DNA of 10,094 nt from UBA920 sp038257015. GTDB lineage: Bacteria > Patescibacteriota > Doudnabacteria > UBA920. The stretch covers positions 1 through 10,094 of the forward strand of contig JBBSJS010000031.1 in the NCBI GenBank assembly GCA_038257015.1, given 5' to 3'. The notes under the pieces were generated by a model. That model searched no databases, had not been told where the DNA came from, and was given only the letters and a program-made list of their open reading frames with translations. The position numbers and the translations under genes are program-made. Below are positions 1 through 5,578 of the stretch, piece by piece; position 1 is the first letter of the stretch; the number at the start of each line of letters is the position of its first letter.

Positions 1-2129
1 CCCAAATTGCCATACTTTTGCACAAAAGAGCGTCCGATCCGGCTGTTAAAAGCACTCTGACCATAGGGGGTTGGCAGAGAGTTGAACTCCTGCTGTAGAG
101 CCTCGTCCTTTTCTGTATACTGCACTCTACCTTCTAGCCGCTCCAGCATTTCCAACACCAACTCATTGATTTCTTCTGGGGTGTTATCTACGACTTGAAT
201 GCCCCAGGAGTAAAGAAGTTTGCTGTTGAGGTTGAAAAAGAATCGAGCAGCTAGTGCTTCTTCAAAGCTGAGATAGCGATTTTCTACTTCAGACCAAGCG
301 AGCTTGGGAATAAACAGATCCTGACTTTGCACTGAACGTGCTGAAATTGGCCACATATTTGTTAAGGCACAAGGGATTCCAAACACGCAGGGAATACAAT
401 TTAGACCTGAATTAGTGCCAAGGTAGAATCGGCAGGAAGTTGACAGAAAAACATCCATCCAATCGCTTTTTGCGTCAGTGTGAGCGTAGTCAATTACCTG
501 TTTCATAGGTGGCAAGGGTTTCATGCTGCGATCGCCCATGCGGATGACCCAGCCACCACGCGCTACGATCGACTCGATCGCTAATGAGTAAGTATCAACA
601 TCAGCACTGCGGTGGGTAATCATTCCTTCTGCGCGGAAGCCATCTTCTCGAACGTGGAGACACACAAACCAGGCATTTTTAGGCACGCCGAGGTCTTGCA
701 AGCAGTTCCATCCTCGCTCATAATCTGATGGTGATAAGGTGAGCAGAGGTAGTTTTTTTTCTGCTTCCCACTGTTTCTGAACTGCGGAGAAAGCATAACC
801 TACATCTACCATCTGTCCTTTAGCAATTTTTACATGGTAAAGGGTATATTCCAAACACCGCATCTTCTTTGCTAATGGTAGTAGCCGATTGATCAGGGAC
901 GGATCGGTGATAATGTGGAGATAAGGTCGCCAGTAGTTGAGCAAACAAGGATTAATAACTTGTTCGGGAGGCGCTAAAAGAATTGTATGGTATTGAGGTC
1001 GCCAGCCCAAAATACCCATTTTAATATAAATATCTATATTGATAGCTAGGTGGCCGATCGCTCCTAACCAAGGCCAATTGGTAAAATATTCTGGCGTGAT
1101 GAAGCGGATACCCAAATTTCCTAGGGGATGCTTTTCAAGCTGAGAGTTATATATGTCGATCGCTCGTTCCGTCGAGCTGATGGATTCGTGTAATTTGCCG
1201 ACATCGTAAAAATTCCAGCCCATTTTCATGTGAGCTTCTACTAGCTTGAGGTAAGCTTCTCTCCAATCTGGTTTGAGGGCGATCGCTCTTTGGTAAATCT
1301 CAATTGCTTCTTCTAATTTGCCTTGCTGTATCAGTAAGTTTCCGAGGTTGAAAAGCGCCTCTAGCTCTATAGAGGGTTTTTTTTCCTTTTGAAGCCCCTC
1401 ATCGAGTTCGGCTTGTTCAATCAGTAAGTTGACTAGGTTGATATGTGCTTCTTCTAGGTCAAAGTTGAGGGCGATCGCTTTTTGATAACTCTCAATTGCC
1501 TCTATCCGTCGGTTTTTCTGTGTTAGGAGTTTGCCTAATTTGCAGTGAAGTTCAGCATTTTCTGGTGCGAGGTTAATGGCGTTGCGGGTTGTGGCGATCG
1601 CAACTTCAAGCTGCTGCTGTTTGGTCAGGGTTTCTGCTAAATTACGGTAAGAATCCTTAACTGATGGGTTGAGCTTAATCGCCTGAAGGTAAAAGCTCTC
1701 AGCTTCATCCCACCGCTGCTGTTTTACCAAGGCTTCCGCAGCTTGACAGTAGAAGGCTGCTGCTTCTTGGCTACGGCCCTGTTTGCATAGGGCTTCCCCT
1801 AAGCTGCTGTAAAATCTATAAAAATCTGGGGAAAGCTCAATGGCGCGGCGGTAGGAGGCGATCGCATCTTCCCACCGATTCAGTTTTGCCAAGGCTTCCC
1901 CTAAATGGTAATAAGACCAAACCGAGTTAGGGTTTAGTTGAATAGCGCGATCGTAGGAAGTAACTGCTTCATCCCACCGACCGAGTTTAGCTAACGTTTC
2001 CCCCAAGTTGTAGTGAGACAAATAAAAATTGGGGTTTAGCTCAATGGCTTGGCGGTAGGAGGCGATCGCGTCTTCTAGTTTCCCTTCCTGCCTAAGTTTG
2101 TTGGCTGTTTGAAAATAACTTTCTGTCAT
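1..2129 (-). CDS. TPR-repeat protein with C-terminal TIGR04372-like glycosyltransferase domain (3' end beyond window)
   Basis: The frame stays open from the start at 2129 to the left edge, giving 709 visible residues and no stop. Residues 5-330 hold about nine TPR units of roughly 34 residues, with LNPN/LSPD/LKPD ends; the units near 103-156 and 225-252 are irregular. From about residue 348 a second domain begins: NWPWLGAIGHLAIN at 351-364, HVREDGF at 492-498, HRSAD at 506-510, RMGD at 530-533, and GTNSGLNCIPCVFGIP at 571-586. From memory this matches the TIGR04372 family of putative glycosyltransferases found in surface-polysaccharide loci. TPRs often recruit protein partners or acceptors, so transfer to a glycan or protein is an inference. 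In-frame TAA at 2133-2135 bounds the N terminus; GTG at 2132 is an alternative start. The 5' end overlaps the SIS gene by 38 bases, suggesting translational coupling. The donor sugar is unknown. Confidence 0.85.
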   Translation of the reverse strand, partial: MTESYFQTANKLRQEGKLEDAIASYRQAIELNPNFYLSHYNLGETLAKLGRWDEAVTSYDRAIQLNPNSVWSYYHLGEALAKLNRWEDAIASYRRAIELSPDFYRFYSSLGEALCKQGRSQEAAAFYCQAAEALVKQQRWDEAESFYLQAIKLNPSVKDSYRNLAETLTKQQQLEVAIATTRNAINLAPENAELHCKLGKLLTQKNRRIEAIESYQKAIALNFDLEEAHINLVNLLIEQAELDEGLQKEKKPSIELEALFNLGNLLIQQGKLEEAIEIYQRAIALKPDWREAYLKLVEAHMKMGWNFYDVGKLHESISSTERAIDIYNSQLEKHPLGNLGIRFITPEYFTNWPWLGAIGHLAINIDIYIKMGILGWRPQYHTILLAPPEQVINPCLLNYWRPYLHIITDPSLINRLLPLAKKMRCLEYTLYHVKIAKGQMVDVGYAFSAVQKQWEAEKKLPLLTLSPSDYERGWNCLQDLGVPKNAWFVCLHVREDGFRAEGMITHRSADVDTYSLAIESIVARGGWVIRMGDRSMKPLPPMKQVIDYAHTDAKSDWMDVFLSTSCRFYLGTNSGLNCIPCVFGIPCALTNMWPISARSVQSQDLFIPKLAWSEVENRYLSFEEALAARFFFNLNSKLLYSWGIQVVDNTPEEINELVLEMLERLEGRVQYTEKDEALQQEFNSLPTPYGQSAFNSRIGRSFVQKYGNL

Positions 2130-2751
2130 CACTTACCAAACTATCCTCTATTGCTTCTGGCAATGAACCTTTCATTAATCCATCCAGAATACAATGACAG
2201 ATGCACAAATGGGTAATTTCTGCAAATCCATAGGCCATCGTCGGGACATAAAAGTTGATGTCCCCTAATTGACGCAGGGGGTTATCTGGCTGAAAAGCTG
2301 AAAGGGTGATAACATGACAGCCCATTTTAGCCGCTTGATTAGCCCCAGCTAGGATATTAGCTGATTTTCCAGAACTGCTAATGGCAAATACGATATCTCC
2401 CGCTTGGGCAAAGGTAGCAATGGGTTTACTGAAAACTTGTTCGTAGCCGAAATCGTTGCTGATGCAGGTGAGGAGGGCACCGTCGTTGAAAGCCATCGCC
2501 GGAAAGCCTCCATTCCGCCAGTAATCTATTGCTTGGTGACTTGCTACTGCTGCACTGCCACCATTGCCAATAAAAATTACTTTTTTCTGTTGCTGGCTTT
2601 GTTGAGAAACTAAAGCTGCCGCCCGACTAATTGCTTCGGGAAAGGTGAGGGGCCCAGATGATTTGTCAGTCGCTTCAAAGCTTTCGCTTAAAGTTGCAAG
2701 TTGACGGAAGTAGTCGGTGGCAAAAGGGAGTTGTGAGGGTAATGTTTGCAT
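2092..2751 (-). CDS. SIS-domain phosphosugar isomerase, GmhA-like
   Basis: A 219-residue cytoplasmic protein with one SIS domain. GNGGS at 62-66 and SSSGKS at 125-130 are the phosphosugar-binding loops; EITH at 178-181 and H186 form the C-terminal helix signature. Its closest recognised relatives are sedoheptulose-7-phosphate isomerases (GmhA, about 190 residues), which make the first heptose intermediate for nucleotide-heptose synthesis. By hand alignment with remembered E. coli GmhA, catalytic His180 corresponds to H186, but catalytic Glu65 corresponds to D76. The N terminus is also about 11 residues longer. The protein could be a true heptose isomerase or a related aldose-ketose isomerase or sugar-binding SIS protein; no heptose kinase or HAD phosphatase lies in the window to settle this. 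It starts 28 bases after the Nudix stop with no strong ribosome-binding site, and overlaps the next gene. Confidence 0.8.
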   Translation of the reverse strand: MQTLPSQLPFATDYFRQLATLSESFEATDKSSGPLTFPEAISRAAALVSQQSQQQKKVIFIGNGGSAAVASHQAIDYWRNGGFPAMAFNDGALLTCISNDFGYEQVFSKPIATFAQAGDIVFAISSSGKSANILAGANQAAKMGCHVITLSAFQPDNPLRQLGDINFYVPTMAYGFAEITHLCICHCILDGLMKGSLPEAIEDSLVSDDRKLFSNSQQT

Positions 2752-2779
2752 GAGTTAAATTTTTAGCTTTTGTTTTCAA

Positions 2780-3250
2780 TTAATGAGGAATTACCCAAGT
2801 TACATTTTTAGTGTTGAACTCCTGCCAAGCTGCGGTAAGTTCAGGAGACGCGATCGCCTCTACGACTTGTGGTAACCAGAGTCGAATTTTAGGAATAAGA
2901 GGCACTTGAATTAATTGCTCAAATGCAAACAGTCCGAGGGCTTGCCCTTCTGTCAATTTTAATTGACTAACATTCACTGTTAAGGGGGTAATAAAGATAT
3001 ATGTTATCAGCAATCGGTCTAGTTCTTCCCATGTCAGCACATATTTAATTTCCTCTGGTGTCCAGGTTAGCTCTTCTTCGAGTTCTCGCCGGATAGCTTC
3101 GGCTGGGGTTTCTCCAGGATCGACAGAACCGCCAAATAAACCCCAATAATTGGGGTAAATTATATCTGGTATGTTGTCTCGGTGTTGCAGCAACAGGCGA
3201 TGACCCTGGTAGATGAAGGCATGGGAAACTTGACGGAGTTCTGACACCAT
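2780..3250 (-). CDS. Nudix hydrolase
   Basis: A 156-residue protein of normal single-domain Nudix length. The Nudix box runs from G41 to about W63: G41, E47, then R55-E56-L57-x-E59-E60, which supply the metal-binding glutamates that hydrolyse a nucleoside diphosphate linked to another group. The usual glycine near the end of the box is replaced by T62. The YWGLFGG segment just before the box (35-41) is typical of the fold. It lies five bases after the epimerase stop and 28 bases before the SIS gene, so it is probably co-transcribed with both. In this setting a nucleotide-sugar substrate or a housekeeping nucleotide-clearing role are both possible; the sequence does not choose. The ATG at 3250 is the first reasonable start and follows the epimerase's purine-rich 3' end. 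Confidence 0.85.
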   Translation of the reverse strand: MVSELRQVSHAFIYQGHRLLLQHRDNIPDIIYPNYWGLFGGSVDPGETPAEAIRRELEEELTWTPEEIKYVLTWEELDRLLITYIFITPLTVNVSQLKLTEGQALGLFAFEQLIQVPLIPKIRLWLPQVVEAIASPELTAAWQEFNTKNVTWVIPH

Positions 3251-3255
3251 AAAAG

Positions 3256-4251
3256 CTAGTTTTTCCCCAAATGTTCAAACCATTCTTTTGTGGCTTCCTG
3301 AATCGAATCAGGTGTCCAAACGGGTGCTTCTCGCCACAGGTCGATATTTGCCAACATCTGAGCGACACCTTCTGGGAAAGGAACTTTTGGCTCCCATTTC
3401 AGGAGAGTTTGGGCCTTGGTGATGTCTCCCCAAGTGCAGTCTGGTTCTCCGGGACGTTTGGGGATGTGGACGATAGGGCCGCCTAATAGTTCCACTAATG
3501 TTAGGACACTTTGGGGGTTGCCGGATCCGATGTTGATGATTTCACCCGTTACATCCGATGCTGCTGCGGTGACAAAGGCTTCTACTACATCGCTGACGAA
3601 GGTGAAGTCTCTGGTTTGGGTGCCGTCTCCGACGAGGGTGAATGGTTTTCCTGCTAATTTTTGAGCTAAAAAGACTCCAAAAACAGCACCGTAAGCTCCT
3701 GTGGTTCTGGAACGCGGCCCATAGACGTTAAACAGTCGCAACGAGATAGCTGGGAGTTTGTACACTTTTGCCCAGTGCATGACCATTTGCTCGCCTAAAT
3801 ATTTGGTCAGGCCGTAGGGGTGTTCGGGAGCGCAGGGATAGGTTTCGGGTGTGGGATATTGGTCGGGGATGCCGTAGCAGGTGGAAGATGCTGTGTAGAG
3901 GAACCGCTGGATTTTGGCGTGGCGGCAAGCGTCTAGCAGGGCAAAGGTTCCGTGGACGTTGGAGTGGTAGTATTGGCTGGGGTTTTGAATGGAGGGCACG
4001 AGGTCGGCCATGCCTGCTAGGTGGAATACCCAGTCTATTCCTTCTAGGGTTGAGGGTGCGATCGTGGCTACGTCTTGCTCAATAAAGTTAAAGTTTTTGT
4101 AGGTTTTGGCTTGTTCTAAGTTGGCGAGGCGGCCTACAATTAGGCTATCGAGGCCTGTGACGGTGTGACCGAGGGCTAAGAGGCGATCGCACAGGTGGCT
4201 ACCGATGAAGCCGGCGGCTCCGGTTACTAAACAGCGTTTGGGGTTACTCAA
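3256..4251 (-). CDS. NAD-dependent sugar-nucleotide epimerase/dehydratase (extended SDR)
   Basis: A 331-residue extended short-chain dehydrogenase, the usual length for UDP-sugar 4-epimerases. The Rossmann motif TGAAGFIG is at 10-17, the catalytic Ser/Thr region ASSTCYG at 121-127, and the YxxxK pair at Y146/K150 (YGLTK). RLFNVYGPRS near 172-181 and the later RDFTFVSDV segment are typical of the UDP-glucose/UDP-GlcNAc 4-epimerase and dTDP-sugar branch. It probably oxidises C4 of a nucleotide sugar with bound NAD for epimerisation or dehydration; the substrate cannot be fixed. The start is TTG at 4251, chosen because GGAGG lies six bases upstream and the residues after it match a second, truncated epimerase copy beginning with the same TTG at 5569. 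It heads the run of closely spaced genes extending left. Confidence 0.9.
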   Translation of the reverse strand: MSNPKRCLVTGAAGFIGSHLCDRLLALGHTVTGLDSLIVGRLANLEQAKTYKNFNFIEQDVATIAPSTLEGIDWVFHLAGMADLVPSIQNPSQYYHSNVHGTFALLDACRHAKIQRFLYTASSTCYGIPDQYPTPETYPCAPEHPYGLTKYLGEQMVMHWAKVYKLPAISLRLFNVYGPRSRTTGAYGAVFGVFLAQKLAGKPFTLVGDGTQTRDFTFVSDVVEAFVTAAASDVTGEIINIGSGNPQSVLTLVELLGGPIVHIPKRPGEPDCTWGDITKAQTLLKWEPKVPFPEGVAQMLANIDLWREAPVWTPDSIQEATKEWFEHLGKN

Positions 4252-4253
4252 TT
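4181..4253 (-). repeat. Epimerase 5'-end block, intact copy of a duplicated segment
   Basis: These 73 bases, the first 24 codons of the intact epimerase plus two leader bases, match 5499-5571 at 62 of 73 positions by hand count. Ten codons differ, and seven of the changes are synonymous. Confidence 0.85.
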
Positions 4254-4257
4254 ATGT

Positions 4258-4262
4258 CCTCC
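4258..4262 (-). promoter_or_regulatory. Ribosome-binding site deciding the TTG start of the epimerase
   Basis: GGAGG on the minus strand, six bases before TTG at 4251. No in-frame ATG lies at a better distance, so this site supports the rare TTG start. Confidence 0.65.
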
Positions 4263-4303
4263 ATCAATTACCAAAATAAACTTCAATTAACAGGAAATAC
4301 TTA

Positions 4304-4396
4304 CAGGACTTACGTATTGTAACGATAAACCAAGGGTTTGAGATTGCTTCGGAAGCCTCGCAATGACAGAAAATCGTAGTCAGTGCGTAAGTCCTA
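4304..4396. repeat. MITE-like element, copy 1
   Basis: A 93-bp element with terminal inverted repeats, AGGACTTACGTA at the left and TGCGTAAGTCCT at the right (one mismatch). It is flanked on both sides by ACTTA (4299-4303 and 4397-4401), read as a 5-bp target duplication, although ACTTA also occurs inside the termini. The core holds an ATTGC...GCAAT palindrome of the kind widely dispersed in cyanobacterial genomes. It encodes nothing visible. The reverse complement of copy 2 (4826-4918) matches it at about 80% over 91 bases by hand count. Together with the epimerase leader it accounts for the gene-free stretch 4252-4426. Confidence 0.75.
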
Positions 4397-4426
4397 ACTT
4401 AGCTAATATTTTGAGCAGGTTTCTGC

Positions 4427-4789
4427 CTATCTGGAAACCGCATCAAAAATTTTCTCTAAATCATTTTCATGCTTTTCTGAATTAATTATATCGCGATTCT
4501 TGTAATTTTCAAATAACTCAAACATTTTGTCTAGTGCATTTCTTTCATCGGCTGAATGGAAGAGTATTATATTCGCCCATGATTGTCTTGTTTTAACTGG
4601 ATATATCGAGCGAATCCATTGCAAAAAATCCTCAAACTCTTTCTCTTCCTGAGTTTTTTGTAACCCCATTTCAAGGCGAGCAAAGCCATATCCGTGATAG
4701 AATGATTGGAAATCAAAAATTGAGTGTTTTGCTAAGTACATAGTAGGTCTCTTTTTGATTTCTTGTAAAAGAGCGTAAAAATCCAGCAT
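4427..4789 (-). CDS. Uncharacterised 120-aa protein, candidate immunity protein
   Basis: A soluble 120-residue protein with no signal peptide or membrane segment. Its N-terminal half has the pattern KRPTMYL (13-19), then SIFDFQSFYHGYGFAR (23-38). I recall this layout in small bacterial proteins with 'RPxMYLG...SI...L...F..GY', but I know no assigned function. The C-terminal half is charged and probably helical. It lies directly downstream, on the same strand, of a papain-fold toxin-like gene, which is the usual toxin-then-immunity order, so an immunity role is inferred from position and size only. AAGGAG five bases before the ATG gives a strong start. MITE-like copies flank the gene on both sides, one of them separating it from the toxin gene. 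A simple hypothetical protein carried with the island remains possible. Confidence 0.7.
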   Translation of the reverse strand: MLDFYALLQEIKKRPTMYLAKHSIFDFQSFYHGYGFARLEMGLQKTQEEKEFEDFLQWIRSIYPVKTRQSWANIILFHSADERNALDKMFELFENYKNRDIINSEKHENDLEKIFDAVSR

Positions 4790-4794
4790 ATAAA

Positions 4795-4800
4795 CTCCTT
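4795..4800 (-). promoter_or_regulatory. Strong ribosome-binding site of the 120-aa gene
   Basis: AAGGAG on the minus strand, five bases before the ATG at 4789. It is much better than the site before the upstream toxin-like gene, so the candidate immunity protein may be made in excess; that is an inference. Confidence 0.6.
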
Positions 4801-4825
4801 TGGAAAATAGGTGTTTCTTTACCTA

Positions 4826-4918
4826 CAGGACTTACGCAAAAAGAACATATTTTTGTCATTGCGAAGCATCCGAAGCAATCCCAAACCCTTGCTACGCCGT
4901 TACAATGCGTAAGTCCTG
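4826..4918. repeat. MITE-like element, copy 2 (inverted relative to copy 1)
   Basis: A 93-bp element with perfect 13-base terminal inverted repeats, CAGGACTTACGCA and TGCGTAAGTCCTG. Flanks are ACCTA (4821-4825) and ACCTG (4919-4923), a 4-of-5 match and possibly an aged target duplication. It fills most of the 161-base gap between the toxin-like gene and the 120-aa gene, and lies in the opposite orientation to copy 1. If transcribed, its inverted termini could fold and affect read-through between the two genes. Confidence 0.75.
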
Positions 4919-4950
4919 ACCTGGTTTATTTTATTGTAGCATAGACCAAG

Positions 4951-5391
4951 CTAGAACGGCTCGTCTTGAACAAGATTAAGTTGATTTCCTGAACAGACTA
5001 CTAAATCATTTAGCCATTGTTCTAAAGATTTTCCTTGAGGATAAATATTATCAAAAACCATTTGCTCCTTGTTGATTTCAATGACGATAGCTTCGTGAAA
5101 ACCATTGGTGGCAATTTGCTGATTTGTCCCATCATCCCAGATTAATCCTAATACACCATTCCTTCCATTAGTCTCTAGTCTGATATGTCTTCCAACCATG
5201 TTTCTTAGACTCATCTCTGTTTTAACTAGATGGGCGCATTGTTCGCAAGTGCCTATCTTGTCTAACTGGAGACTTGTTATGAGTGTATTTATAAAGCTTT
5301 CAGTTGCTCCTTGTACTACAGATGTAAGGATAATGCTAATCAATCCGCCGGAAACTAGGAACTCTAAAGCGAGTAGAGTATTCCACTCCAT
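4951..5391 (-). CDS. Papain-fold toxin-like protein (Tox-PL-2 type)
   Basis: A 146-residue protein. Residues 5-34 are hydrophobic and may be a membrane segment or a linker helix. A C-terminal domain follows with C49-x-x-C52-A, then N96-G-F-H99-E-A-I-V-I-E-I, then V112-F-D-N115, P118-x-G120 and W126. This order of Cys, His and Asp/Asn fits a papain-like catalytic triad and resembles, from memory, the papain-fold toxin domain 2 of bacterial polymorphic toxins, common in cyanobacteria. The likely activity is a cysteine peptidase or amidase acting on a protein target; the target is unknown. It lacks the long delivery domains of full polymorphic toxins, so it may be a detached toxin module. The ATG at 5391 lies one base after the stop of a chimeric ORF and has only a weak ribosome-binding site, so translation may be coupled. 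The 120-aa gene downstream is a candidate immunity protein. Confidence 0.7.
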   Translation of the reverse strand: MEWNTLLALEFLVSGGLISIILTSVVQGATESFINTLITSLQLDKIGTCEQCAHLVKTEMSLRNMVGRHIRLETNGRNGVLGLIWDDGTNQQIATNGFHEAIVIEINKEQMVFDNIYPQGKSLEQWLNDLVVCSGNQLNLVQDEPF

Positions 5392-5392
5392 A

Positions 5393-5569
5393 CTAGCAAG
5401 GGAGCGATATTCCTTGCTCGGACATTCCCACTACGACTAAATCAATATCAGATTTGTCATGCCAAGGGCAATCGCTAACTAGGGTTAATGGAATAAGCAG
5501 GCGATCGCACAAGTGGCTACCGATGAAGCCAGCAGCGCCTGTTACTAAGCAGTGTTTAGAATTAGTCAA
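5393..5569 (-). pseudogene. Chimeric remnant: epimerase N terminus joined to a nucleotidyltransferase fragment
   Basis: A 58-codon frame beginning with TTG at 5569 and ending with TAG at 5393-5395. Codons 1-25 encode an epimerase N terminus with CLVTGAAGFIGSHLCDRL at 7-24, nearly the same as residues 7-24 of the intact epimerase at 3256-4251. Just after the HIP1 octamer the similarity ends. Codons 26-58 instead contain WHDKSDIDLVVVG (36-48), the metal-binding 'SDIDL' strand of Pol-beta-type minimal nucleotidyltransferases, but the upstream GS motif is absent. Neither half is complete, so an enzyme is not expected. The frame starts nine bases after the methyltransferase stop, and the toxin-like ATG follows its stop by one base, so it may still serve as a translated bridge. 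It could alternatively be a functional short leader ORF. Confidence 0.75.
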
Positions 5570-5571
5570 TT
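5499..5571 (-). repeat. Epimerase 5'-end block, truncated copy
   Basis: This is the partner of 4181-4253, in the same orientation and 1,318 bases away. The match begins at the TTG start codon and ends at the HIP1 site 5501-5508, beyond which the two copies are unrelated. Confidence 0.85.
5501..5508. repeat. HIP1 octamer at the chimera junction
   Basis: GCGATCGC, the highly iterated palindrome of many cyanobacteria. The same octamer sits at the matching codon of the intact epimerase (4183-4190). Here it marks the point where epimerase sequence gives way to nucleotidyltransferase-like sequence. Confidence 0.9.
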
Positions 5572-5578
5572 GCTCTCT

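Noticed and set aside
3045..3368. 107-codon minus-strand ORF across the Nudix/epimerase junction
   Set aside because: It is an alternative-frame shadow of two clear genes, with low-complexity composition and no family features.
4304..4918. A CRISPR array or a composite transposon with its own transposase
   Set aside because: There are only two repeat copies, in inverted orientation, with a protein-coding gene between them. That protein has no transposase features.
5393..5569. A complete short antitoxin for the papain-fold protein
   Set aside because: The first half is plainly an epimerase N terminus and the second half lacks the nucleotidyltransferase GS motif, so a remnant is the simpler reading.
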